Below, piece after piece: positions 1-9,874 of a stretch of 32,187 nt of DNA; position 1 is the stretch's first letter; the number at the start of each line of letters is the position of its first letter. The stretch is from Treponema sp. Its GTDB lineage: Bacteria; Spirochaetota; Spirochaetia; Treponematales; Breznakiellaceae. The notes under the pieces are model-generated. The model had not been told where the DNA came from. It ran no database searches and saw only the letters and a list, made by a program, of their open reading frames with translations. The stretch is taken from assembly GCA_031290455.1 (NCBI GenBank), contig JAITNP010000067.1:1-32187 (forward strand), in the 5' to 3' direction. A program made the translations under genes and the position numbers.

Positions 1-469
1 ACGATTTTGACGTAGAAAGTTAATGTCATTCCAGGACTTCGAGGGTCTTGGTTTTCTGTGTAGCTATCGTGTATTTATGATTCGGCAATATCTTTTTTGT
101 GCGTCTGTTGCGCCTATTGACATAGGCATATTTTATGCGTATCGTTAAATAAGTGCCATAAGCGGTCTATAGGAGATTTGAGAGTTGGCGATATACTGTC
201 TCACCGGGGGCAGGTCCGTTGCCCTGAACCGGTTTCTTTCCTGAGACAGGTTTAAGGAACCGGTTATCCGGGCCAGGGTGTAAGCCCCCAGACGGGAAGC
301 CGGGAACGGGAATACGCTGAATTTCTCAGGCGTCATGGTCTGTTTGAGCCATTCTGGGAAAGGCCGCTCCGGGGGGATTAGGGCTTTGGATTCGTGCGAC
401 TATAAGACACAGCTTCATTGCAGAATACCGTGCAGTAAAGGTGAAGAACATGGTGTCAAGACGATAGAA

Positions 470-612
470 CTTCTGTGGCTGGAATTCTTAAGCCGGTTTT
501 CCACGTTATTTGAACGGTGTGCTAACTGATGAACTGGAAGCGAGGGTTAGACGGTTTATCACCGTATATACCGCTCATCCGTTCACGTGGACCTATACCA
601 GGAAGACAAACG
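470..612 (+). pseudogene. Degenerate C-terminal fragment of an IS630-like DDE transposase
   Basis: Two frames together read LLWLEFLSRFSTLFERC ... ELEARVRRFITVYTAHPFTWTYTRKT, resembling the IS630 C-terminus (E-x-W-F-S ... L-E-x-x-x-x-x-F-I-x-x-Y-N ... P-F-x-W-T-x-x). Frames are broken. Confidence 0.4.
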
Positions 613-660
613 GGTAGACCAATTGCTCATGAAAAATTGAAAAACACCGTACAAATGAGT

Positions 661-690
661 AAAGACCCGCCTGATGGTTGGTCTTTTTTG
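661..690 (+). terminator. Putative Rho-independent terminator
   Basis: AAAGACC cgcctgatggtt GGTCTTT followed by TTT: 7 bp stem with T-run. Confidence 0.45.
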
Positions 691-776
691 TGCGCTATGA
701 CACTTATCGTCCTATGTGTTTTTTGATGAGCCAGTATACGGTGCGGATGGTACGTGGAAACGTAAGCCGCCCCGTA

Positions 777-1866
777 TTGCTTCATCGAAAAATGTAACTC
801 CGAGGGGGTACCTCACGGTAAAAATGTAACTTTGCCGCTGGATGGCGGTCATTTTTTGGGAGTTGAGCATATTAAGACTCGATGTATTCCCGAACGCATG
901 TATCGTTTTTCTGTTCGACGAAACAGGGGTCGTTTTTTTTATGGGAACGGCTGCGGGTAAAGTTGACATGCTCATCCTGACACCATTTGGCGACGGATTC
1001 GTTGCTGAATTCGGAACCGTTATCGCGGTGATATTCCAAAAAGGGAAACGGGAGGGTCGCTCTGCCATCGGCCAGAGCTCGAAAGTCCATTTCCATGCCT
1101 TATTGAGCAGACCACGGAGAGAAACCCAGCCGGAATAGACGTCAGTTGCGGTCAAGCTATTCGCCTCCGGTGAACTGTCCGCAATGGTGGACCGTATCAA
1201 CCTGGATAAAACCGGGCTTTTTCCACTCCGCGCTGGTGTAAAACGTCCTGATAGGGATGCGGTTTTTGAGCCTATTGGTGCTTTTCGCGCGGCTTTTACC
1301 GCGCAGTTTCAGTTCCGTTTTGTCTTTTTTGAGCGCCCGGTCAATCGTAGCGGGGCTTATGGTCATCAGTTCTTCCCTGATTTCAGGAGTGATGTGGAAG
1401 GCCGGCCAGTCCGCTATGAAGGGCATCTGCTGCCTCATCAGCGGCGCAAAAATCTTCCCGCACTTGTTCCAGAAGAAATTCCAGATGAGGCGCAGACTCG
1501 CGATTACCTCATCGCTGTAGATTTTCTTCCCCTGCCGGGCTTTCCGCTTGGCCGGCTTGCGTTTGACCGTCTCACCGCCGACCGTGAGTAACACCTTGCG
1601 TACCGTTTTCTTGTTGAGAACTCGGAGCGCGTATTTCCGGTTGTAGGCGGTGTTTTGGAGGAACTCGTCTAAAATCACCGGCTTCTCTTCCCGTGAAGCC
1701 GCCTGATAACACTGCTTCACCTCCCGCGTAAGCGCTTGCTTTTCTCGCATTGGTAACCCCATTTTGACCCCCCGGCAGATTGCCTTATCGGATAGCCTAT
1801 TAGATTCGGGTTACATTTTTATGATGAGGCAGGCTCTCTCTTGGGTTACATGTTCAATGAGGCAAC
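777..1866 (-). mobile_element. Degenerate insertion sequence with integrase-core transposase; putative inverted ends
   Basis: Left end TTGCTTCATCGAAAAATGTAACTC is an approximate inverted copy of GGGTTACATTTTTATGATGAGGCA (1809-1832) and GGGTTACATGTTCAATGAGGCAA (1844-1866); the transposase ORF lies between them. Confidence 0.65.
840..1762 (-). pseudogene. Integrase catalytic-core (DDE) transposase, frameshifted
   Basis: ORF 1157..1762 has an HTH-like N-terminus and ...FIQVDTVHHCGQFTGGE. It continues in another frame as ANSLTATDVYSGWVSLRGLLNKAWKWTFE, then in a third as ALADGRATLPFPFLEYHRDNGSEFSNESVAKWC. Confidence 0.75.
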
Positions 1867-1964
1867 GCACGCCCTTGACATCCATCCGCTGATGGGCTAG
1901 GCTTTTTTCTTAATGGGATTATCTCTGCTTAAAGGTCCCTTTTGCGGGGTACTTTATAAACAAC

Positions 1965-2045
1965 GCGAGAGTGGTGAAACTGGTAGACACGCCAGACTTA
2001 GGATCTGGTGCCTTTGGTATAAGGGTTCAAGTCCCTTCTCTCGCA
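1965..2045 (+). tRNA. tRNA-Leu (anticodon TAG)
   Basis: Acceptor GCGAGAG/CTCTCGC, anticodon stem CCAGA-ctTAGga-TCTGG, T-arm GGGTTCAAGTCCC, class II variable arm. Confidence 0.95.
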
Positions 2046-2060
2046 ATTGATAGTAATATT

Positions 2061-3050
2061 TTGATACCTTTGAAAAAGAACGCCCCCGGGATAAAGCCCG
2101 GTGCCAGGTCCGGTAAAACCTCCGATAAGACCGGGATAATAAGAATCGCTTCCCTAACCGCCCTGGTGGGTAATATCTGGCTGGCCTCCCTCAAGATAGG
2201 ATTCGGGGTATACGCCGGGAGCCTTGCGGTGGTGGGGGATGGTATTGATTCATCGGTGGACGTATTCATTGCCATTCTCGCCCTAGTAGTGGCCTCGGTC
2301 ATTGCCCGGCCTGCGGACCAGGAACACCCCTGGGGGCACGGCAGGGCGGAAACCGTGGCCACCGCCATCCTGGCTTGTGCCTTGTTCTTTGCCGGCGCCC
2401 AGCTTATCCTCAATTCAGGGACCAAGCTGTTCTCCGGTATCCAATCTGAGGTACCCTCCATTACAGCCCTAATAGTAACCGTGGTTTCTATCATGGGAAA
2501 AATGCTCCTTGCCTGGAGCCAGTATTGTTTTGGAAAAAAAGCTAATTCCGCCATGCTCCGGGCAAACGCTAAAAACATGGCCGGCGATGTGATCCTATCC
2601 GCCGGGGTCCTTGCCGGGCTGGGCCTTTCCATGCTATCAGGGCTTGGGCTTATCGATTCCGTCGCGGCTATGCTGGTCGGGCTTTGGGTCATCAAATCAG
2701 CCATAGAGATCTTTATTGAGGCTAATCTGGAACTTATGGACGGGGGATCCGGGACAGAACCCTACCGGGCTGTTTTTGAGGCGGTCCATTCGGTGAGCGG
2801 CGCCGGGAATCCCCACCGGACCAGGATGCGGCGCATTGCGGGGCTTTGGGATATCGATATTGATATTGAGGTGGATCCGAAACTCACGGTCCGGGAGGCC
2901 CATCGGATCGCCACCAAGGTCGAAGGGGCCATCAAGGAACGGGTTGAAGGGGTCTATGATATTATGGTCCATATAGAACCCACCGGAGACAGCCAAAAAC
3001 AGCGGCATGAAGGTTACGGTCTTTGTGAACAGGAACTCCTAGGGCAATAA
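2061..3050 (+). CDS. Cation diffusion facilitator (CDF) family transporter
   Basis: GNIWLASLKIGFGVYAGSLAVVGDGIDSSVDVFIA...HPWGHGRAETVA is the CDF transmembrane signature, with a C-terminal cytoplasmic domain. The listed ORF start at 1971 lies inside the tRNA. TTG 2061 or 2070 are the only plausible starts after the tRNA. Confidence 0.85.
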   Translation: MIPLKKNAPGIKPGARSGKTSDKTGIIRIASLTALVGNIWLASLKIGFGVYAGSLAVVGDGIDSSVDVFIAILALVVASVIARPADQEHPWGHGRAETVATAILACALFFAGAQLILNSGTKLFSGIQSEVPSITALIVTVVSIMGKMLLAWSQYCFGKKANSAMLRANAKNMAGDVILSAGVLAGLGLSMLSGLGLIDSVAAMLVGLWVIKSAIEIFIEANLELMDGGSGTEPYRAVFEAVHSVSGAGNPHRTRMRRIAGLWDIDIDIEVDPKLTVREAHRIATKVEGAIKERVEGVYDIMVHIEPTGDSQKQRHEGYGLCEQELLGQ

Positions 3051-3123
3051 AATCACCCCCCTCAATAAAGGCACAAAATACTCCCTTGAATCTGATGATA
3101 TTCTATAGTATTATGATAGAAGT

Positions 3124-5019
3124 ATGGCTCAGGAAATTGATTTATATGCTTTACTGAAATTGTATGCTGACAAAAAGCATTCCGCTTATATAGAAGTACC
3201 CGGTTTTTTGGATTATCTGAAAACATATATCAAGCATCATAGCGGAAAACAATCTGAATGGAACAGTGCGACTAAATTTTGGGCTGAACTGTCCAAACTG
3301 ACGGAGGGGGGTACCTGTAAACTACTCACCGATACTCCTGAACGCTGTATTTATATGCCCCGGTATTACACCGACCGGATCCGGGATGCCTATCAATCCC
3401 TTGAGACGATGATCCTGCCCTTTCCCAGCGAAGAATCTCTTGGTATACACCTCCGGGAGGACGAGGTGAGAATCATTGATGGGTCTCATGAGTTTTTGCA
3501 AGTATATTTTGACCATCCTCAGGATACTATCATCAAGCTCACCTTCTCCGATACTAAAATTGATGCAATTCTGGTACTTGCCTCCATGATCCCCAAAGGG
3601 TTGCTGGAAGCGGCCTTGTTAAAGGTGAAAGGCTATTTGCAGCATCAGGATAATATGGATTATATCCGGTATAGGCTGGCGCCGAAACTGCGGGGAAAAG
3701 AAAATTATCTGGGGAATGTACTCACTCAGCTTTCGAACGAACCCATGGAATTTCTCGAGACCATTGAGGAGGCCGGAGAATCTTCTTACCTCTTCTGGCT
3801 CCATTTTGTGACGGTGATAAAACATGATATTATAGAAAAATATGAACCCTTGACCCAGGATATCGCCATAATACAGGCTGCATGCATTATAGAGCAATTT
3901 AATAATTATTACCGGGGCAAGATAGATAAGGCAACGGATCGGATAGATGCCCTGAACGATCTCAAACACCACTTTGAAAAAGCGCCTTATTTATATACCC
4001 TTGATGAGATTATCAAATTTACCAACAAAAACCGAACGCCTCTGCTGGAACTCTATTCCCAGGAAGATTTACAAGCATACCTTGAGGCAAAAACCGCCAG
4101 CAAAGACAACGAACTGCCCGAATTATTAACCCTCTGGGGCAACAATAATGAACAATGGTTTGTGCTAAGGAGCCGGTTCTTTTCGCTCAGTGTGCGTCTT
4201 ATTATTGAGGTCCGTCCTTTGGTTAAGCAGGCAATGACCGAACGCTGGCTCCGCCTCTTGAAGGACTTCGATAGTGAACCAGCCATGAAAAACGATGAGG
4301 ATTTTGAGAAGGTACTGGCCTATTATACCAAGGAGTTCATACCCCCCCTTGCCGCTATGATGCATTATAAGAAATTGCCCTTCCTCTATTCCGAGAATGC
4401 CCTTACCCAGGAGTCAGTCCCTGAAACCTTGCGCTTATATAACCAGGGTAAGGCAAGCTCCTTGAAGGACCTCCTGCTTCTGAACCAGGAAGAGCTTGTA
4501 GCGGATATCCGTATGACCCTCCCCTTCTGGTACTCTATTCCGCTGGTGGTTCGTATCAGGACTTTTTTCAAGAACTTCGGCAAGCAGCCCGAGCCTTTTA
4601 TCATAAAAGATGCATCCCTTAAGAAGGGTAAGCATTCCAATAATGCCATAGCAATGATGGCTCTCCCGGCCAAAAAGGATCCTATCCTTGAACTAGAAGC
4701 CAATTTAGTACCTGAAGGACATACCCTGGATACCTATCTTACCGAACTTCAGGACCGCTGGAACCAACTGCTTGATAAGCAGGCCAGAGAAAATTTGGCA
4801 GAAGATATTAATGCCCTTATCCGCAACCGGGTGCGGGTTACCACCCGGACCTTGAAATCTGCCCAAATGACCGCCACCCAGCTTGATGAGATGGCTGCAG
4901 ATCTTATGTTACAAATCTCAGATCTGAATCGTTTAAACGAAAAAAATGCACTACAATTGTATATCAAACTTGATATTATCAAACTATTGCAGAATAAAAA
5001 AAATGCAAGTCCTGATTAA
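3124..5019 (+). CDS. Conserved hypothetical protein, probably spirochaetal (631 aa)
   Basis: Long single ORF with consistent codon usage; no domain recognised from sequence. Confidence 0.8.
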   Translation: MAQEIDLYALLKLYADKKHSAYIEVPGFLDYLKTYIKHHSGKQSEWNSATKFWAELSKLTEGGTCKLLTDTPERCIYMPRYYTDRIRDAYQSLETMILPFPSEESLGIHLREDEVRIIDGSHEFLQVYFDHPQDTIIKLTFSDTKIDAILVLASMIPKGLLEAALLKVKGYLQHQDNMDYIRYRLAPKLRGKENYLGNVLTQLSNEPMEFLETIEEAGESSYLFWLHFVTVIKHDIIEKYEPLTQDIAIIQAACIIEQFNNYYRGKIDKATDRIDALNDLKHHFEKAPYLYTLDEIIKFTNKNRTPLLELYSQEDLQAYLEAKTASKDNELPELLTLWGNNNEQWFVLRSRFFSLSVRLIIEVRPLVKQAMTERWLRLLKDFDSEPAMKNDEDFEKVLAYYTKEFIPPLAAMMHYKKLPFLYSENALTQESVPETLRLYNQGKASSLKDLLLLNQEELVADIRMTLPFWYSIPLVVRIRTFFKNFGKQPEPFIIKDASLKKGKHSNNAIAMMALPAKKDPILELEANLVPEGHTLDTYLTELQDRWNQLLDKQARENLAEDINALIRNRVRVTTRTLKSAQMTATQLDEMAADLMLQISDLNRLNEKNALQLYIKLDIIKLLQNKKNASPD

Positions 5020-5140
5020 AGCAAAATCCACGGATCGAGCCATATATAAATAGCATGGGTAGGTGAGGGTATGCCTCAAGTCCATGTCCGGCGAAGGTTT
5101 AAAAACGCCGGATCCTTCAATTGTTTGTTCGGAGGCATTT

Positions 5141-5563
5141 ATGAACAATCTCAACTCTATTTTAATCGAAGGCAATCTGGTTCGGGACCCGCTGTTCCGT
5201 TCCACCCCCAAAGGGACGCCTGTCTGTACCTTTAGTCTTGCCTCAAACCGTTACTTCAAACAAAATTCCGGGTTGGAAGAGGAAGTAAGCTTTTTTGATG
5301 TGGAAACCTGGGCGAAACTGGCGGAAAACTGCTATAGCCTTGGCCATAAGGGCCGGGGGGTCAGGGTCGTGGGACGGCTCAAGCAGGAACGGTGGAACGG
5401 GCCTGACGGCAAGGCCCATTCCAAGGTTACTATCGTTGCGGAACATGTAGAATTCCGTCCGGACTTTAAAAAAGAAGAGGACCTCCATCAGCCTATTGTC
5501 CAAGCCGAACAAGCGGTTCAGAAAGCCCCCCGCATCGAAGACTACGAGGCAGTCCCTTTCTAG
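5141..5563 (+). CDS. ssb: Single-stranded DNA-binding protein
   Basis: MNNLNSILIEGNLVRDPLFRSTPKGTPVCTFSLASNRYF...FDVETWAKLAENC..RVVGRLKQERW is an SSB OB-fold. SD GGAGG precedes ATG 5141; the listed ORF start at 5063 is upstream. Confidence 0.93.
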   Translation: MNNLNSILIEGNLVRDPLFRSTPKGTPVCTFSLASNRYFKQNSGLEEEVSFFDVETWAKLAENCYSLGHKGRGVRVVGRLKQERWNGPDGKAHSKVTIVAEHVEFRPDFKKEEDLHQPIVQAEQAVQKAPRIEDYEAVPF

Positions 5564-5570
5564 AGCGGCT

Positions 5571-7700
5571 TCATGATGCCGGCACTGGGGCCGATTGATA
5601 AAAACCGTCTTTCCAGTTGAAACGATGGGTATTGGGCAAGGGGGCGGCGTTTTTTACCGCCTTCATCAGGTCTTTATAATCGGCCTTTCTCAGGAGGGGG
5701 CCTGACACATCCAGGATAAAGCGGCTAAATCCCGCCTCCTTGAGAAAGGGTATCTTATCGACAATGGAGAAGGGTTTCGCCGGGATAACCACGGATCCGG
5801 TGGCATTGCCGTTACTCATGAGGGTAAAAGGTTCATCCTGGCTGTCCTTAAAATGCTGAAAATCGTACACCCGGCTCAGATCCGCCCGGGTACGAAAGAG
5901 ATGAGGATAGGCAAAAACGGTGATAAAGGCGCGGGCGCGCTTGCCGGGATCGACGGTCCGTTCCAGGTTCTGCCGGTTATTCTCCAGGGGGGAAATGAAC
6001 AGGTCTGTTCCCATGGTGGAAACAAAGGAAGCAGCCCAGCGGTTAAAAACATAGAGATAAGGACCGGCAATCAGGGCGGCGTCGGTAGTACGAAAATAAG
6101 AAAAATGCCCGGGATTGTTGACCACAAACCGATGGTATCCCCGGCGTATCAGTTCCGGTATGGCTTCTGTCAATGCCCCGTCCAGGGCTTGCGGGAAATA
6201 GGGGTCCAGCACCAGGATAATTTCCTCTGGAGTAAAGGGGAGGGGTGATCGCGGTTCCCCCAGGATAGCGGCAACGGTCCGGGGGTTATAGGCCAGCAGT
6301 ACCTTCATGGGTCTGACCGATTGGAGGATGTACAGGTCCTCGATACGGGAAACTGCCCCATAGAGGCCCTCGGGAAATTTCTTGAGGATGTTCTTGTGTA
6401 CCGGGGGCGTTGGCATGAGGGGCGCCTTGTCCCTGCCGGGGGTACGCCGGAAGGATTCAAGGGTATGAGGAATCACCGGAGCATACCGCTTTGACATGGT
6501 CTTGGTCTGGATGAGGTACACCGCATCTCCCACATCAAACCCTTCGGGGATGGGAATCCAAAGATGCGGGCTTCCTGATCTATCTTGTTCCAAGGCACTC
6601 ATCTTATAGGATTTGCGGTCCGAATCATCCGAACGGTGGAGCCGTACCGAATCCCCGGCAACGGGCATAACCGCGCCCCTGGGAATAAGCCCCCGTCGTG
6701 CATCACCAGCCCCTTTCACCTTGAGGATGGCGCCTAAGAGGATACCGGTTCCGCCGCTCTGATCCGCCTTAAGCCAGTCAATGGTTCCCCCCGCATCACC
6801 CTGATTAAAATAAAAGATCGTCTTTGTTCGGGCGAAATCATTGCGGAGTATCCCCAAGCCCTCTGCTATCGCTGCTTGGACCCCGGGGCCATCCTCTTGG
6901 GCCAGGGCGTCAATGACCCGCCGATACGCGGAAACCACGGTCCCCACATACTCGGCACTTTTCATCCGTCCTTCAATCTTAAAGGAATTGACCCCGGCCT
7001 GGACTAAGGCGGGAACCTGTTCAATAAGCTGAAGGTCCGAAGGGCTGAAATAATACCCTCCCCCTTCCTGTTCCAGGGAGACGCCCCGGTAATCCGGATG
7101 GTAGTACCGCCTACATGCCTGGGTACACATCCCCCGATTGGCGGACTTCCCCCCCAGATAACTGGAAAACAAACAAAGCCCTGAGGCGCTTACACAGAGG
7201 GCGCCATGGACAAAGATCTCCAGTTCCATATTGGTATGCAGACGGATCTCCGTGATTTCTTTCAAGCTCAACTCCCGGGCCAGGACGACCCGGGAAACGC
7301 CGTATTTGGAAAGGGCATTCACCCCCCGTGCAGAGGCGATATTCATCTGGGTAGAAGCGTGGAGCTTGAGGGAAGGAAAATTGTTCCTGACCATGGGGAT
7401 AAGGCCGAAATCCTGGATAATAAGCCCATCCGGCCCAAGGGATGCTAAATACTTGAGGAGTTGATAGAGGCGATCCGCCTCGCGCTGTTCAAAAACAGTA
7501 TTAACCGTTACATAGAGTTTACGCCCCATCCGGTGCAGGCTACGGAGCGCCCCCTCAAACTGGGAATAGGCGAAATTAGCACTCCGCATCCGGGCGTTGA
7601 AGGTTTTGAGTCCCAGGTAAACCGCGTCCGCCCCCGCTCCAACCGCCGCATCCAATGCTTCGGGGGAACCGGCGGGCGCCAGTAATTCAACGGCTTTCAT
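5571..7700 (-). CDS. U32 family peptidase (collagenase-like)
   Basis: MKAVELLAPAGSPEALDAAVGAGADAVYLGLKTFNAR... and ELEIFVHGALCVSASGLCLFSSYLGGKSANRGMCTQACRR are peptidase U32 signatures. Start overlaps the ruvA stop (ATGA). Confidence 0.92.
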   Translation of the reverse strand: MKAVELLAPAGSPEALDAAVGAGADAVYLGLKTFNARMRSANFAYSQFEGALRSLHRMGRKLYVTVNTVFEQREADRLYQLLKYLASLGPDGLIIQDFGLIPMVRNNFPSLKLHASTQMNIASARGVNALSKYGVSRVVLARELSLKEITEIRLHTNMELEIFVHGALCVSASGLCLFSSYLGGKSANRGMCTQACRRYYHPDYRGVSLEQEGGGYYFSPSDLQLIEQVPALVQAGVNSFKIEGRMKSAEYVGTVVSAYRRVIDALAQEDGPGVQAAIAEGLGILRNDFARTKTIFYFNQGDAGGTIDWLKADQSGGTGILLGAILKVKGAGDARRGLIPRGAVMPVAGDSVRLHRSDDSDRKSYKMSALEQDRSGSPHLWIPIPEGFDVGDAVYLIQTKTMSKRYAPVIPHTLESFRRTPGRDKAPLMPTPPVHKNILKKFPEGLYGAVSRIEDLYILQSVRPMKVLLAYNPRTVAAILGEPRSPLPFTPEEIILVLDPYFPQALDGALTEAIPELIRRGYHRFVVNNPGHFSYFRTTDAALIAGPYLYVFNRWAASFVSTMGTDLFISPLENNRQNLERTVDPGKRARAFITVFAYPHLFRTRADLSRVYDFQHFKDSQDEPFTLMSNGNATGSVVIPAKPFSIVDKIPFLKEAGFSRFILDVSGPLLRKADYKDLMKAVKNAAPLPNTHRFNWKDGFYQSAPVPAS

Positions 7701-8293
7701 GCCAAGGAACTCAAATTTTTGATAGCTTGTTTAAAAAGGAGGTTTTCCCGTTCTGCCCCGCTTATGCCAGCATCCAACACCGCATCCGCCTTGGCAAGTA
7801 CGTCTGCCGCCGCCCGCTTATCATAACCCATCTCCCCCAGCGCCTCCACCAGATCCCCATAGGGAGACGCAATTTGAGGCGCTGTCGAAACATGGGCCAG
7901 CTTACCCTTTAACGCCAGGATCATTTTTTGAGCGGTCTTTTTACCGAGTCCCGGCACCACCTCAAGCCGGCTTATATCCTCGCTCTCCAGCGCCCGTTCC
8001 AGGTCCTCCTGGCCGATACCTCCCATGATTTTAATCGCCCCCCGAGGGCCAATGCCCTCAACCTTGAGGAGTTCCAGGAAGGTATTGCGCCGGGTATCAT
8101 CGGCAAAGCCAAAAAGCCGCATCTGATCTTCCTTATGATAGAGCCAGGTAAACACCCGCCCTGTTTCTCCTGCCGGGGGCAGCCGGTTCATATCTAAGGT
8201 AGGCATGACAATATCCCACTCAATACCCCCGGTTACCATCCGCAGGGTATCAATAAGTTTTTCAGTAATGGTTCCCCGGATACTATTGAACAT
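7697..8293 (-). CDS. ruvA: Holliday junction DNA helicase subunit RuvA
   Basis: MFNSIRGTITEK...LLKVEGIGPRGAIKIMGGI...LEVVPGLGKKTAQKMILALKGKL with two HhH motifs. Start set at MFNSIRG rather than the longer ORF. Confidence 0.95.
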   Translation of the reverse strand: MFNSIRGTITEKLIDTLRMVTGGIEWDIVMPTLDMNRLPPAGETGRVFTWLYHKEDQMRLFGFADDTRRNTFLELLKVEGIGPRGAIKIMGGIGQEDLERALESEDISRLEVVPGLGKKTAQKMILALKGKLAHVSTAPQIASPYGDLVEALGEMGYDKRAAADVLAKADAVLDAGISGAERENLLFKQAIKNLSSLA

Positions 8294-8300
8294 ACCCAGA

Positions 8301-9134
8301 CTATAACTCAGGAAGGACCGGCTGGACAAGAGCCTCCCCTTCTTCGGCAACGGTCAAGGTCCATACCGCACGGTTGACCGGATCCACCCAAATTTCCAAC
8401 ACATAAAAGCCCGTCAATTTACCCTGGGCAGATACAGTACCGCCGGTCCGGGCATTGAAGGACCCAAGGGTATCCTGGGAATCTTTCGTTGTTTCGGAAC
8501 TTCCATGCACTTCACTGAAAATATTGGTAATTATCGTATGAACCGCGTTCTCGTAGGACGCGATGACCGTATCTTTATGATACAGCCTTGGATTGGCGTA
8601 TCCTACTCCCGCATACAAACCGAACAGTTCCTTGGGAGGATTTTCAACCCATTCGGGTTTTGTTTTTGTTGAGGAAAACCTATGATTAATGCGGATCGAA
8701 TTCCAACCGGTATACCGGGTACGGACAAAAACCACCAGATTGTCTATTAAAACATCGGTTTCAGGGTCATATTCCAATTCCTCAATATAACGCTGATAAT
8801 CCTGATCAAAATCCAATGAAGTTTTGTTTGCGGAACTATAGTCTAAAAAACCTAATCCCTTCTGCTCGCTATATTCAACCCGCCCTTCTATCCCATGAAA
8901 AAACGCCACCTTCTTGGCCGCATCCTCAAGAGCAAAACGTATTGCTTCATCCCTATTGAACCGGATACCGGCTACACCAATAAAAACCAGTTCATTATTC
9001 AAGGGTGCGGTATTAAAAAAGATCATTTCACCCTGGGCAACACCCTCAAACGCTACCTCCGGATCATGAGGAGGAGAACCGGCACAGGCACATAGCATCA
9101 GCACAAAACCAATAACATATCCATGCTTTAACAC
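8301..9134 (-). CDS. Lipoprotein, LPP20-like
   Basis: Signal peptide with lipobox (LMLCAC); repeats of the FxGVA/YAGVGYA...AxxxA pattern; SD AGGAGG upstream. Confidence 0.75.
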   Translation of the reverse strand: MLKHGYVIGFVLMLCACAGSPPHDPEVAFEGVAQGEMIFFNTAPLNNELVFIGVAGIRFNRDEAIRFALEDAAKKVAFFHGIEGRVEYSEQKGLGFLDYSSANKTSLDFDQDYQRYIEELEYDPETDVLIDNLVVFVRTRYTGWNSIRINHRFSSTKTKPEWVENPPKELFGLYAGVGYANPRLYHKDTVIASYENAVHTIITNIFSEVHGSSETTKDSQDTLGSFNARTGGTVSAQGKLTGFYVLEIWVDPVNRAVWTLTVAEEGEALVQPVLPEL

Positions 9135-9196
9135 ACGCTACCTCCTGGTGATGGCGGGTATTAAAGGTCATTGCCCTATACCCGTCATGCACGATG

Positions 9197-9760
9197 TTAT
9201 TCCGTTACTGGAACCGGTTTAATATCGTTTTTAGACAACTGGGCATCCATCATCTTGAGGGCGTCCATGGCCTTGAATTCAGCGTACCTACTCACTTCAC
9301 TGTCAATAACATCCGTCGCTGCCTTTGCGGCATCGGCCTTTTTCAAGGATACCAGCACATACACCGTTCCATCCGCACCCTGACCCCGCTTAAAAACCGT
9401 GGCTCCGTTTAACTTTGCCGTGGTTAATTGCCGGCCAACGGTTTCAGCAAAACTAAGGTTTGACTGGGTATTCGTATTTCCCGCGTTCTTGGTATAATCG
9501 GTGATCATGGCCTGAACATTCGCATTTAAGGTAAATGATATGGACGTCCGGGCACGGGCCTCCGCCATGGTCATAGACATATTCAGATCAGACATTTTGG
9601 CACTGCCGGATCCGAAGATCGCGTCTTCCTGAATGGGCGGATTAAAAAACCAATCAGGGACACCAGCCGGCGTATCGGTAGCCGGCTTAGGATCGGATGC
9701 ACACCCCATTACCAATCCGGCAAGAACCGGAACCAAAAACAAGAAGCAGCTCTTTTTCAT
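9197..9760 (-). CDS. LPP20 family lipoprotein
   Basis: MKKSCFLFLVPVLAGLVMGCAS lipobox; PDWFFNPP...AIFGSGSAK...AEARARTSIS is LPP20-like. Confidence 0.8.
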   Translation of the reverse strand: MKKSCFLFLVPVLAGLVMGCASDPKPATDTPAGVPDWFFNPPIQEDAIFGSGSAKMSDLNMSMTMAEARARTSISFTLNANVQAMITDYTKNAGNTNTQSNLSFAETVGRQLTTAKLNGATVFKRGQGADGTVYVLVSLKKADAAKAATDVIDSEVSRYAEFKAMDALKMMDAQLSKNDIKPVPVTE

Positions 9761-9812
9761 TAAGAAACTCCTTAAAAAAATTTAAAGCTCTTGTACAAGA
9801 ACTTAATTATTA

Positions 9813-9841
9813 AGTATAGCACACCTTAAGCTATTTGTCAA
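9813..9841 (-). promoter_or_regulatory. Sigma70-type promoter for the lipoprotein pair
   Basis: On the minus strand TTGACA - 17 nt - TATACT, about 50 nt upstream of ATG 9760. Confidence 0.8.
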
Positions 9842-9874
9842 GAATTGAGCGGTATCTTTAGCAAGTAATCGCTC

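Noticed and set aside
145-336. 63-aa minus-strand ORF at the left edge
   Set aside because: Considered as a transposase fragment, but no recognisable motif.
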